Positions 1 to 9,060 of a stretch of 64,000 nucleotides of DNA are shown one piece after another; position 1 is the stretch's first letter; each line of letters starts with the position of its first letter. A program made the position numbers and the translations under genes. Origin of the DNA: Pseudoalteromonas tunicata (lineage in GTDB: Bacteria > Pseudomonadota > Gammaproteobacteria > Enterobacterales > Alteromonadaceae); the NCBI RefSeq assembly GCF_002310815.1, contig NZ_CP011032.1:1714001-1778000 (forward strand). The letters run 5' to 3'. Below the pieces are notes generated by a model. That model was not told where the DNA came from. It saw nothing but the letters and a program-made list of their open reading frames with translations, and searched no databases.

Positions 1-97
1 AAACCGTAAAGGGTTTTTAATTTAATAAAACAGATAAGCGGTCTGCGCCGCGAAATTAGTAAAAAGCATACGTTATCCAATTTTTTCTGTAAAAGGC

Positions 98-113
98 ATG
101 CATACGTATGCAT
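98..113. promoter_or_regulatory. LacI-type operator, perfect palindrome
   Basis: ATGCATACGTATGCAT is a perfect 16-base palindrome with a central CG, the shape of many LacI-family operators. Its core ATACGTATGCA recurs at 551 and 7073, both in front of starch-utilisation genes. The regulator encoded at 13215-14234 is the likeliest binder by inference. Confidence 0.6.
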
Positions 114-547
114 TTGAAAAGAGTATAAATAAGGATTTTGAAGGGAAGCAAAATCGTCTGTTTGGCTTAGTTTTTATGGTGACGACCATCTGCTTTACCA
201 ATTTTTCACTGTTAGCCGCATTATTGTGCTTAAAGGTCTTATTTTTATCTTTACGTTGCTAACGATTCAAGCTGGTGCGGGCAGTGCACGAGTTTGGTGC
301 AAGAACTTTGGTTTGGTATGACCAATTTACAAAAATCTAAATGAAGTTAATTTTTATCGTTTTATTAACATTGGGTAGGTGCATGCTTGCCAAGAAAAAA
401 TAAATTTAACGCTATTTTAGTCTGAAAAACCCTCGCAAGTTCCCATTCTATAAGATTATAACTCAAACATGGCTGTGTTCCTTTATATTACGGTCACTTA
501 AGCTACTCTGTGTAAACAAAGTGTAAAATAATTCACCTTTGTTTTTT

Positions 548-561
548 TGAATACGTATGCA
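548..561. promoter_or_regulatory. LacI-type operator upstream of TonB receptor
   Basis: TGAATACGTATGCA lies about 137 bases before the receptor start. The same 14 bases recur exactly at 7070 before the GH13 lipoprotein gene, which supports a shared regulator, probably a maltose/maltodextrin-responsive LacI-family repressor. Position relative to the transcription start cannot be fixed by eye. Confidence 0.65.
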
Positions 562-697
562 GTCAGTTGTATGACAAATGTGGTAGGCGTTACTATTTTT
601 AATGACAACAAAGGCGACCCAGATTGGTGCAATCGCTACGCTTTAAACCGCATCAATCATGGGGCTATTACAAAATAGTCAATCGGGATAAAACATT

Positions 698-3484
698 ATG
701 TCTAAATTTAAGCCAAGTATGCTAACACTGGCACTTGTTTCTGCAGGATTCTCTTCTTTATCAGCATTTGCTGCTGATGAAGTGAAAAAAGACGAAGCGC
801 TCAATCAAGAAAACGTAGAAGTTATTGAAGTACGTGGTATGCGCCGCAGTATTGTTGAGTCAATCAACGTTAAACGTTTTGCAACAAACGTGGTTGAGTC
901 GATTTCAGCTGAAGATATCGGTAAATTACCAGATTCATCAATTGCGGAATCAATTGCCCGTTTACCTGGCTTGGCGGCCCAACGCCTAGACGGTCGTGCT
1001 AGCCGCGTATCAATTCGTGGTTTTGGTGAAAACGAAAGTGGCACCACCTTTAACGGCCGTGAACAAGTTTCTATCAGTGACAACCGTGGGGTTGAGTTTG
1101 ACCTCTACCCATCAGAAATCATGAGCGGTGTGACTGTGTATAAAACACCCAATGCGACACTTGAAGGTGAAGGCATTGCCGGTGTAATTGATATGCAAAC
1201 CATTAAACCGTTATCAAAAGACGGCCAAACAGTGCAAATCAATACCCAGTTTGAACAAACAAGTTTTGATAAGCTTAACCCAGATGGCGAAGACTCTGGC
1301 TTTCGTGGTACTTTTTCGTACGTTGACCAGTTTGCTGATAATACCTTAGGTGTGGCATTTGCTTATTCAAGCATGTCGTCGCCAAACCAAGAAAAACGTT
1401 GGAATTCTTGGGGTTACCCTGAGTTTACCCACAATGGAAAACCACTTTCTATTTTAGGTGGTGCTAAACCATTTGTACGTTCGTCAGAACTTGAACGTGA
1501 TTCTGTGATGCTAGTTGTTGAAGCGGCTCCAACCGATAAATTAAAACTGACCTTCGATGCGCTTTATGTAGATTTCTTAGATACCAAAACATTGCGTGGG
1601 ATTGAAATTCCATTTGCATGGGGTCAAGGTTCAATTAAAGAAGAGAATGCGACCGTTGATCCAGCAACAGGTTTTGTCACCAGTGCGTTAACTGAAGGCG
1701 AGCGTGTTGTGGTGCGCAATGATCACGAAGAGCGTGACGCAACACTTAAATCATTTGGTTTAAATACTGAGTACCAAGTGAATGATACGTGGTCTTTAGA
1801 CCTTGATGTCAGCTATTCAAAAGTAGAACGCAAAATTTGGAGTATGGAAAGCTACTCGGGTACAGGGCGTGGTAGTGCCGTAGGTATTGCAGATAACATT
1901 GGTTATCAGTTTAACTCAGGCAATACAGGTGCAATGTTTACTCATCAACTTGATTATAGCGATTACAACTTAATTCAATTAGGTGGTCCGCTTAGTTGGG
2001 GTGGTAGCTCGGCACTGAACGAAAGTTTAGGCATAAAGGACACGCCGCTTAAAGATACAGGTCAAGATGGCTTTATTAATACACCAAATATTGATGATGA
2101 ATTAAAAGCGATTAAATTTGCTGCAACACAAGTGATTGAGTCTGATTTTATCAGTGCATTAACCTACGGTGTTTCACGTCGTGAACGTGAAAAGCAAAAA
2201 GTATCAGAAGGTTACTTCATGACGCTTAAATCGTTCCCAGATACGATTGTAGTGCCAGAAGAATATCGTTTAGGTTCAGTGTCACTTGATTTTATCGGTA
2301 TGGGCGACATGATTGCCTATGATTCAAAAGGCTTAATTGATGATGGTTATTACACGCTGCTGGCGGAAAGTTTAACCGATACAAAGCATGCGACTAAATC
2401 ATGGACTGTTAAAGAAAAAATTACGTCTGCGTTTGTGCAAGCAGACATCAATACCGAAGTGGCCGGTTTAGCGCTAACCGGTGGTGCGGGCTTACGTTAT
2501 GTGCATACTGAGCAATCGTCGCAAGGTTCAGCATTTACAACTAACAGTGCGGGTCTAGTGTTGGCTTCACCAACAGATATGGAACACAGTTATTCACATT
2601 TATTACCAAGCTTAAACTTAGTGTTGAAGTTAGATGATGAACAGTCTCTGCGTTTTGGTGTGGCGAAGACTATTTCTCGTGCTCGCATGGATGACATGAA
2701 TGCGTCGATTGATGCAGACTACAAAACTAAACCAGACGATAATGGCAACTACTGGATAGTAAGTGGTGGTAATACTTTACTAGAGCCAAAAGAAGCGACA
2801 GGCATTGATTTATCATATGAAAACTACTTCTCAGATGAAGGTTATTTCTCTGCAGCCTTCTTCCACAAAGATTTAAATCAATGGATCTTTGATGGTGCCT
2901 ATGAAGTGGACATGACAGGCGTCGCTGTTCCGGCAACTGGCGAGATCCCACCTCATTCAACAGGTACAGGTTCTGGTAAAGTCAATGGCGGTGGCGGTAC
3001 TTTATGGGGTTATGAGCTTGCGGTTACTTTCCCATTCAAATTGATTGATGAGTCACTCGAAGGGTTTGGTATTATGGCCAGCCATACCGGTATTAACTCG
3101 GATATGGAAGACCAAAAAGGTAATGAGTTTGAATTACCGGGCTTATCAGACCAAATTCAGAGCTTTACACTTTATTATGAAAACTACGGTATTCAATCGC
3201 GTGTCAGCATGCGCAAACGTAGTGATTTTAAAGGTGATGTTTATGGCCTTGGTTTTGACTCACAACAAGTTGATATCTTAGGCGAAACCATTTGGGATGC
3301 GCAAATTGGTTATAGCTTTGAAGAGTCACAAGTTCAAGCGTTACAAGGCTTAACTGTGTCGTTCCAAGTACAAAATATAACTGAAGAACCTTTCACCTCC
3401 TTAAGTGGTGATAACAAGCTTCAAGTACGTGACTACCAAGATTATGGCCGTACTTATTTGTTAGGCGTGAGCTACAAGTTCTAA
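698..3484 (+). CDS. TonB-dependent receptor, probable maltodextrin importer
   Basis: A 928-residue outer-membrane receptor with a Sec signal peptide (cleavage likely after SAFA, about residue 25), an N-terminal plug domain (about 45-170, beginning after VEVIEVRGMRRS) and a long beta-barrel ending in the aromatic C-terminus YKF. Such receptors take up ligands with energy from TonB-ExbB-ExbD. The substrate is inferred: the receptor heads a block of two GH13 enzymes, a GH15 glucoamylase and a sugar symporter, and carries the same operator as the downstream enzymes, so maltodextrins or related alpha-glucans are likely. A terminator hairpin follows directly, so the receptor may be expressed at higher levels than the genes behind it. 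Confidence 0.9.
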   Translation: MSKFKPSMLTLALVSAGFSSLSAFAADEVKKDEALNQENVEVIEVRGMRRSIVESINVKRFATNVVESISAEDIGKLPDSSIAESIARLPGLAAQRLDGRASRVSIRGFGENESGTTFNGREQVSISDNRGVEFDLYPSEIMSGVTVYKTPNATLEGEGIAGVIDMQTIKPLSKDGQTVQINTQFEQTSFDKLNPDGEDSGFRGTFSYVDQFADNTLGVAFAYSSMSSPNQEKRWNSWGYPEFTHNGKPLSILGGAKPFVRSSELERDSVMLVVEAAPTDKLKLTFDALYVDFLDTKTLRGIEIPFAWGQGSIKEENATVDPATGFVTSALTEGERVVVRNDHEERDATLKSFGLNTEYQVNDTWSLDLDVSYSKVERKIWSMESYSGTGRGSAVGIADNIGYQFNSGNTGAMFTHQLDYSDYNLIQLGGPLSWGGSSALNESLGIKDTPLKDTGQDGFINTPNIDDELKAIKFAATQVIESDFISALTYGVSRREREKQKVSEGYFMTLKSFPDTIVVPEEYRLGSVSLDFIGMGDMIAYDSKGLIDDGYYTLLAESLTDTKHATKSWTVKEKITSAFVQADINTEVAGLALTGGAGLRYVHTEQSSQGSAFTTNSAGLVLASPTDMEHSYSHLLPSLNLVLKLDDEQSLRFGVAKTISRARMDDMNASIDADYKTKPDDNGNYWIVSGGNTLLEPKEATGIDLSYENYFSDEGYFSAAFFHKDLNQWIFDGAYEVDMTGVAVPATGEIPPHSTGTGSGKVNGGGGTLWGYELAVTFPFKLIDESLEGFGIMASHTGINSDMEDQKGNEFELPGLSDQIQSFTLYYENYGIQSRVSMRKRSDFKGDVYGLGFDSQQVDILGETIWDAQIGYSFEESQVQALQGLTVSFQVQNITEEPFTSLSGDNKLQVRDYQDYGRTYLLGVSYKF

Positions 3485-3506
3485 TTTGATTTATCCAATG
3501 TTATTT

Positions 3507-3545
3507 AAAGCCCTTGAAGTTTTTGATTTCAAGGGCTTTTATTTA
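3507..3545 (+). terminator. Rho-independent terminator after TonB receptor
   Basis: Twelve-base perfect arms AAAGCCCTTGAA (3507-3518) and TTCAAGGGCTTT (3528-3539) around a 9-base loop, followed by a T-rich run. It begins 23 bases past the receptor stop codon. Confidence 0.85.
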
Positions 3546-3635
3546 TAGCCAAACCAACTGAAAATCGCATCTTGAGGCGGTTTGGCTATATAAGCATTGC
3601 AATAGTTTTAAGTTAATTGAGTCTATTGCAATGCT
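3544..3635. repeat. Two further long inverted repeats before the halogenase gene
   Basis: Perfect 12-base arms TATAGCCAAACC (3544-3555) and GGTTTGGCTATA (3579-3590), then perfect 13-base arms AGCATTGCAATAG (3593-3605) and CTATTGCAATGCT (3623-3635). Neither is followed by a T-run, so they are unlikely to be simple terminators. With the terminator just upstream, three hairpins fill the gap between the two genes. A role in mRNA stability or uneven expression is an inference. Confidence 0.75.
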
Positions 3636-3670
3636 GCTAATTATTTCATCATTTTATTAAGGAGATCATC

Positions 3671-5167
3671 ATGACACCAACAAAAATAAGTAATGTTGTG
3701 ATTGTTGGCGGCGGCACAAGCGGCTGGATCACCGCAGCTTTACTAGTGAAAGTGCTTGGTCGTGTAATCAATATTACCTTAGTCGAATCCGATGAAATTG
3801 GTACTATCGGCGTCGGCGAAGCGACTATTCCGCCGATTGTGCAATTAAATAACGCCCTTGGGATCAGCGAAAAAACCTTTTTAGCCCACACTAAAGGTAC
3901 CTTTAAACTCGGTATTGAATTTAATGATTGGGGCCAACTTGGCGACAGTTATATGCATGCCTTTGGTGGCATTGGCAAAAGTCTACCTTTTTGTGACTTT
4001 CATCATTTATGGCTGCAAAGCAAACAACAAGGCGGCAACAGTGACTTTTGGGATTTTTCGCTAAATTACCAAGCCGCAATGGCTGGGAAATTTGGCCCCA
4101 GTCAAAAAATAGCAAGCACAAATATTCAAGGCCTTGAATATGCGTATCATTTTGATGCGGGACTGTATGCAGGGCTGTTAAGCGAATTTAGCCAAGGTTT
4201 AGGGGTTAAACGCCTCGAAGGTAAAGTGACTGAGGTGGTGGTCAATCAAAACAATGGTGATGTGAGCCACTTATGCTTAGCCAATGGCGAACATCTTTAC
4301 GGTGATTTATTTATTGACTGCACAGGGTTAAAAGCCTTGTTGATTGAACAAACCCTTAATACAGGCTTTGAGGACTATTCACATTGGTTACCGTGCGACC
4401 GCGCTGTTGCGGTGCCGTGTGAAAAAGTTGAACCAATTGTGCCTTATACCCGCTCAACGGCACACAGTTGTGGTTGGCAGTGGCGCATACCTTTGCAACA
4501 TCGCACAGGGAATGGGTTAGTGTATTCGAGTAAATATTTAAGTGATGAGGCTGCAAAAGCGCAATTACTAAATAGCCTTGATGGCAAGCCATTGGGCGAG
4601 CCTAAAATCATCGCCTTTAAAACCGGACGCAGACGCAAACAATGGCATAAAAATGTGGTGGCCATTGGCTTATCAAATGGCTTCTTTGAGCCGTTGGAAT
4701 CGACCAATATTCACCTTATTCAAACCGCAGCAACCCGTTTAATAAAGTTTTTTCCACACTTTGGCATTAAAGATGCTGAAGTGAGCGAATTTAATCGCCA
4801 AGCTCAGGTTGAAGCTGAGCAAATGCGCGACTTCATCATTTTGCATTACAAGGTAAATCAAAAAGTGGATAGCCCTTTTTGGCAAGCGTGTCAGCGCATG
4901 GAGATACCCCACACTTTGGCGCAAAAAATCGCGCTGTTTGCCCAGTCGGGCAAAGTATTTCGTGAGCAAGACGAATTGTTTACCGAAATTGCCTGGCAGC
5001 AAGTGATGCTAGGGCAAAATCTAGTGCCTGCTGATATCCATCCGATTGCTACCATGCTAAGCCCTCTACAATTAAGTGAGCTCATGGAAAACCTTAAAAC
5101 CTTAGTAGATCATAATGTGGCAGGTATTGTTAGCCACAGCGATTTTTTAGCTCAAATAGCGCATTAG
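3671..5167 (+). CDS. Flavin-dependent tryptophan halogenase family protein
   Basis: A 498-residue protein of the tryptophan halogenase family (PF04820). It has the N-terminal FAD-binding glycine motif VGGGTSGW (about residues 11-18), the conserved segment TFKLGIEF whose lysine is the catalytic lysine in PrnA-type enzymes, and the family motif with two tryptophans and a proline (WQWRIP, about 273-278). There is no signal peptide, so it is cytoplasmic. A strong Shine-Dalgarno (AAGGAG) sets the start. Relatives sit beside TonB receptors in sugar-uptake loci of Alteromonadales and Caulobacterales, usually with no known halogenated product. The natural substrate is unknown and the carbohydrate context does not explain it. 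It is followed closely by a GH13 gene on the same strand. Confidence 0.88.
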   Translation: MTPTKISNVVIVGGGTSGWITAALLVKVLGRVINITLVESDEIGTIGVGEATIPPIVQLNNALGISEKTFLAHTKGTFKLGIEFNDWGQLGDSYMHAFGGIGKSLPFCDFHHLWLQSKQQGGNSDFWDFSLNYQAAMAGKFGPSQKIASTNIQGLEYAYHFDAGLYAGLLSEFSQGLGVKRLEGKVTEVVVNQNNGDVSHLCLANGEHLYGDLFIDCTGLKALLIEQTLNTGFEDYSHWLPCDRAVAVPCEKVEPIVPYTRSTAHSCGWQWRIPLQHRTGNGLVYSSKYLSDEAAKAQLLNSLDGKPLGEPKIIAFKTGRRRKQWHKNVVAIGLSNGFFEPLESTNIHLIQTAATRLIKFFPHFGIKDAEVSEFNRQAQVEAEQMRDFIILHYKVNQKVDSPFWQACQRMEIPHTLAQKIALFAQSGKVFREQDELFTEIAWQQVMLGQNLVPADIHPIATMLSPLQLSELMENLKTLVDHNVAGIVSHSDFLAQIAH

Positions 5168-5177
5168 GAGTCAATCA

Positions 5178-7043
5178 GTGCCCAAAATAATGATTGGCAT
5201 GGCCCTTTATTGGCTGTGTATTTTTCGAGTGTTTGCTAGTTCGGTTGAAGTGATTGTTGAGCCACCCATGTGGTGGGTGGGCATGGCGCAGCCTAAGTTA
5301 CAATTATTGCTTCGCGGCAAAGATATTGGTGCTGCGACGATTCAATTACAGCAATACCCAAACGTTAAAATGCTATCGCAGCAATCGGTGGCCAATTCGG
5401 ATTATTTATTTGTTAATTTACTAATTAATGAAGGCGCGGCAACGGGTCAATTACAGTTTAAGGTCACTTGGCCAGACGGTCAGGAGAGTATTCTTAGTTA
5501 TGCCCTTGGCGCACGTAAAAAGGCAAGTGCTGCTAGAAAAGGATTTGATAACTCAGATGTGATTTATTTAATTAATCCCGATAGATTTGCCAACGGTGAT
5601 GTTAGCAATGATACCCAAGCCAATTTACTTGAAGGTGTAACCCCAACAGATCCCGATGGACGCCACGGCGGCGATATTGCCGGCATTATTCAATACCTTG
5701 ATTATTTAGCCCAATTAGGGGTAACACAATTGTGGCTGACTCCGGTTCTTGAAAACAATCATCCTAAATACTCGTATCATGGTTATGCGATTACTGATTT
5801 TTATCAGGTTGATGGTCGGATGGGGTCAAATGAAGCGTACAGAACGTTGTCGTTACTCGCTCAAAAACAAGGCATGGGTTTAGTGATGGATATGGTGCTC
5901 AATCATAGCGGCAGTCACCACTGGTGGGTCAGTGCGCCGCCAACGCCCGATTGGCTTAATCCGAAAACTCATTTAGGCCAATTTAGCGCTACCAGTCATG
6001 CAAGGCAAACCATTCAAGACCCTCATGCAAGCAGTAATGATAAACGTGCGTTTAGTGATGGTTGGTTTGTACCTGACATGGCCGATTTAAATCAGCGCCA
6101 GCCACTTTTGGCACAGTACTTAATTCAAAATGCGATTTGGTGGGTTGAATATGCTGATTTATCGGGCATTCGGGTCGATACCTATTCGTATTCAGATAAA
6201 ACATTTTTAACCGAGTGGACCAAAGCCTTGCTTGATGAATACCCACAGTTAGGCATTGTCGGTGAGGAGTGGAGTACTAACCCAGCCATTGCCAGCTATT
6301 GGCAGCAAGGTAAGCACAACCACGATGGTTATGAGTCATATTTGCCCAGTGTGATGGATTTTTCATTACAACAAGCTGTGATTGAAGGCTTACAAGAACC
6401 CGAGAGTTGGAACACTGGGCTGATAAAAATCTATCAATCATTAGCGAATGATTTTCTTTACCCGCATCCTGAAAAATTGCTGGTTTTTGCCGACAATCAC
6501 GACATGAGTCGGGTATTTACCTCGTTAAAACAAGATGTGGCAAAAACTAAAATGGCGCTTGGCCTCTTGTTAACCACTCGTGGTATAGCTCAGCTTTATT
6601 ACGGCAGTGAAATATTACTCGATAATACCCCAAGTGATGCTCATGGGGTGATAAGGGCTGATTTTCCCGGTGGTTTTGCCCATCACACCGTCAATGCTTT
6701 TACAGGCCAAGGCCTGACACCCGCCCAAAAGGACATGCAACAGTGGCTAACACAGCTGCTTAATTTCCGTAAACAGCAAGCTGTATTGCACCAAGGCGAC
6801 TTGATGCATTTTAGCCCGCAAAACGGCGTATATGTTTATTTTAGGTATAACGATGATCAGAGCCTAATGATGATACTCAATAATAATGCGCGCCCTTTGA
6901 CGCTTGAGTTGTCACGATTTAATGAGCGTTTAATTGGTTATCGCCACTATCAATCACCCTTGCAGTTAGAGCTCAAAGGCGACTTAGATAAGCCAATTGA
7001 ACTGAGTCCTAATTCGTTTACCTTGTTACAATTGCAGCAATAA
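5178..7043 (+). CDS. Exported GH13 cyclomaltodextrinase-like alpha-amylase
   Basis: A 621-residue glycoside hydrolase that should cleave cyclodextrins or maltodextrins in the periplasm or outside. It has a signal peptide (about 1-21), an N-terminal beta-sandwich like the cyclomaltodextrinase N domain (about 23-115), then the GH13 barrel. Visible GH13 regions are DMVLNH (238-243), GIRVD with the nucleophile Asp334, GEEW with acid/base Glu363 and FADNHD ending in Asp442. A C-terminal beta domain follows. The start is GTG: AGGAG lies seven bases upstream, a better fit than the in-frame ATG at 5190. It starts 10 bases after the halogenase stop, so the two are probably cotranscribed. Confidence 0.9.
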   Translation: MPKIMIGMALYWLCIFRVFASSVEVIVEPPMWWVGMAQPKLQLLLRGKDIGAATIQLQQYPNVKMLSQQSVANSDYLFVNLLINEGAATGQLQFKVTWPDGQESILSYALGARKKASAARKGFDNSDVIYLINPDRFANGDVSNDTQANLLEGVTPTDPDGRHGGDIAGIIQYLDYLAQLGVTQLWLTPVLENNHPKYSYHGYAITDFYQVDGRMGSNEAYRTLSLLAQKQGMGLVMDMVLNHSGSHHWWVSAPPTPDWLNPKTHLGQFSATSHARQTIQDPHASSNDKRAFSDGWFVPDMADLNQRQPLLAQYLIQNAIWWVEYADLSGIRVDTYSYSDKTFLTEWTKALLDEYPQLGIVGEEWSTNPAIASYWQQGKHNHDGYESYLPSVMDFSLQQAVIEGLQEPESWNTGLIKIYQSLANDFLYPHPEKLLVFADNHDMSRVFTSLKQDVAKTKMALGLLLTTRGIAQLYYGSEILLDNTPSDAHGVIRADFPGGFAHHTVNAFTGQGLTPAQKDMQQWLTQLLNFRKQQAVLHQGDLMHFSPQNGVYVYFRYNDDQSLMMILNNNARPLTLELSRFNERLIGYRHYQSPLQLELKGDLDKPIELSPNSFTLLQLQQ

Positions 7044-7069
7044 GATGCAATTACTGGTGTTTTATAGAC

Positions 7070-7083
7070 TGAATACGTATGCA
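7070..7083. promoter_or_regulatory. LacI-type operator before the GH13 lipoprotein gene
   Basis: TGAATACGTATGCA is an exact copy of the site at 548 and lies 67 bases before the next start codon. It suggests that the genes from 7150 onward have their own regulated promoter under the same repressor as the receptor. Confidence 0.65.
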
Positions 7084-7149
7084 ATTGCTAGAGCTTTCAT
7101 GCTGTTGTCATTTAGTATTTTTGTCAGAATGATAAAAAGATGAGCGCCC

Positions 7150-9060
7150 ATGACGCAGCACACTTCAAAACACAACAAAACCGTAAAAAAATTGGCCCTA
7201 TTAATGGCAATTGTTTCGCTTACTTCATGTAGCAAACCGCCTGAGCCATCAAGCGAAGCCGCGAGCGTTGCTCAAGGTAAGCCTGTGGTATATCAAGTAT
7301 TTACTCGGTTATTTGGTAATAAAAATACCACCAATATTCCGTGGGGTACCAAAGAGCAAAATGGAGTTGGTAAGTTTGCTGATTTTGATGACAAAGCCCT
7401 GGGTTACATTAAACAATTAGGCACAACCCATGTGTGGTACACCGGCGTTTTGCATCATGCCTTAGTCGCCGATTACAGTGATATTGGCATTAGCAATGAC
7501 GACCCCGATGTGGTTAAAGGCCGCGCAGGGTCTCCTTATGCGATAAAAGACTATTACAATGTAAATCCTGATTTAGCTCTTGAGCCTGTCAATCGCTTGG
7601 CTGAATTTGAAGCGCTAATTGCGCGCACGCATCAACATGATTTAAAAGTCGTCATTGATATTGTGCCCAATCATATCGCACGTAACTATCAATCAATCTC
7701 CAAACCAAACGCACAGCGCGATTTTGGCGCTGATGACAAGACAAGCCTCGAATACAGTAAAAATAACAACTTTTATTATGTGCCTGGGCAAGCCTTTGCA
7801 GTGCCAGAGCCACTTGATGGTTATCAACCCTTAGGTGGGCAAGCTCATCCGTTAATTGATGGAAAATTTAATGAGTTTCCGGCTAAATGGACTGGCAATG
7901 GTGCGCGTCAAGCGCAGCCGCATTTTCACGACTGGTATGAAACCGTTAAAGTGAATTATGGTGTTAAACCCGACGGCAGTTATGATTTTCCCCTATTACC
8001 TGCGCAGTTCGCCACTCAGTCATATCAAGCTCATTACGCTTTTTGGCAACAACATCAATTACCTGACTCTTGGTATAAATTTCGCGATATTGCCTATTAC
8101 TGGTTAGATAAGGGCGTTGATGGTTTTCGTTATGACATGGCCGAAATGGTGCCGGTTGAGTTTTGGAGTTTTTTAAATTCCGCCATCAAGATGAAAAATC
8201 CCAATGCGTTTATTTTAGCCGAAGTGTATAACCCAGATTTATATCGTCCTTATATTCAGCTTGGCAAAATGGATTACTTGTACGACAAAGTAGGGTTTTA
8301 CGACACCTTAAAAGGCATGATGCAAGGTATGCAGCCAAGCCAAGATTTAATTGACGTGTATCAAAGTGTTGCTGATATCGAACCGCATTTAATGCACTTT
8401 TTAGAAAATCACGATGAGCAACGCATTGCAAGCCCTGAGTTTGCCGGTGATGCACAGTTAGGCAAGCCCGCGATGGTGGTGTCAACCTTGATAGGCACTG
8501 CACCAACCATGCTGTATTTTGGTCAAGAAGTTGGTGAGAAGGGCGCTGAAAATGCAGGGTTTGGCAAGCTGAGCCGCACCAGTATTTTTGATTATATTGG
8601 CGTACCAGCCCATCAAAGAGTAATGAATAATGGTTTATTTGATGCAGGCCAATCAAGTAGCGATGAGCGCCAGTTGCTCGGGTTTTATCGTACATTACTT
8701 GGTCTTTCGCCTCTACCTGCTATTTCACAAGGCCAATACGTAGCGCTTAATCAATTTATTACTGACCTGCCTGCCAGCGACAAACGCAATGTATTGCTCT
8801 TTAGTCGCTTTACAAATGAGCAGCAGTTATTGGTGATCAGTAATTTTTCTAAATCAGAGGCTCAATCGGTACAGGTCTCTGGTTTACAAGCGTTAATCGC
8901 CAAATGGCAGCTGCCAGATGGTGAATATCAGCTTAAAGATATCCTTGGTTTTTACCAAAGTGTGCTGAGCGTAAAACAAGGTCAAGCTGAATTTGGCATT
9001 CATTTGGCGCCACTTGATAGTGCCGTATTAGAACTACAACTAAAAAATAAGGGTAAATAA
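7150..9060 (+). CDS. GH13 alpha-amylase family lipoprotein
   Basis: A 636-residue GH13 enzyme with a lipoprotein signal: the lipobox LTSC places the lipidated cysteine at residue 27, so it is anchored in a membrane, probably the outer one. GH13 signatures are DIVPNH (170-175), GFRYD with nucleophile Asp329, AEVY with acid/base Glu358 and ENHD ending in Asp422. This set is complete, so it should be active on alpha-glucans. It differs clearly from the enzyme encoded just upstream, which suggests different chain-length or linkage preferences. Its stop codon overlaps the next start codon (TAATG), so it is translationally coupled with the transporter. Confidence 0.9.
   Translation: MTQHTSKHNKTVKKLALLMAIVSLTSCSKPPEPSSEAASVAQGKPVVYQVFTRLFGNKNTTNIPWGTKEQNGVGKFADFDDKALGYIKQLGTTHVWYTGVLHHALVADYSDIGISNDDPDVVKGRAGSPYAIKDYYNVNPDLALEPVNRLAEFEALIARTHQHDLKVVIDIVPNHIARNYQSISKPNAQRDFGADDKTSLEYSKNNNFYYVPGQAFAVPEPLDGYQPLGGQAHPLIDGKFNEFPAKWTGNGARQAQPHFHDWYETVKVNYGVKPDGSYDFPLLPAQFATQSYQAHYAFWQQHQLPDSWYKFRDIAYYWLDKGVDGFRYDMAEMVPVEFWSFLNSAIKMKNPNAFILAEVYNPDLYRPYIQLGKMDYLYDKVGFYDTLKGMMQGMQPSQDLIDVYQSVADIEPHLMHFLENHDEQRIASPEFAGDAQLGKPAMVVSTLIGTAPTMLYFGQEVGEKGAENAGFGKLSRTSIFDYIGVPAHQRVMNNGLFDAGQSSSDERQLLGFYRTLLGLSPLPAISQGQYVALNQFITDLPASDKRNVLLFSRFTNEQQLLVISNFSKSEAQSVQVSGLQALIAKWQLPDGEYQLKDILGFYQSVLSVKQGQAEFGIHLAPLDSAVLELQLKNKGK

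Larger units (their letters stand above)
1..697. other. Gene-free upstream region of the maltodextrin receptor
   Basis: No supportable coding region was found. The stretch holds two operator-like palindromes, listed separately, and an imperfect relative of them near 66-76. It ends at the receptor start codon. The two palindromes are about 450 bases apart, so the left one may serve an unseen gene beyond the window edge or act in looping. The rest is AT-rich sequence with nothing I recognise. Confidence 0.6.

Noticed and set aside
805..1083. Open frame on the minus strand inside the TonB receptor gene
   Set aside because: It is fully inside a strongly supported gene, has no ribosome site and no family-like sequence.
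8210..8695. 161-residue minus-strand frame inside the GH13 lipoprotein gene
   Set aside because: It is long by chance only; the plus-strand enzyme has complete catalytic motifs across the same bases.
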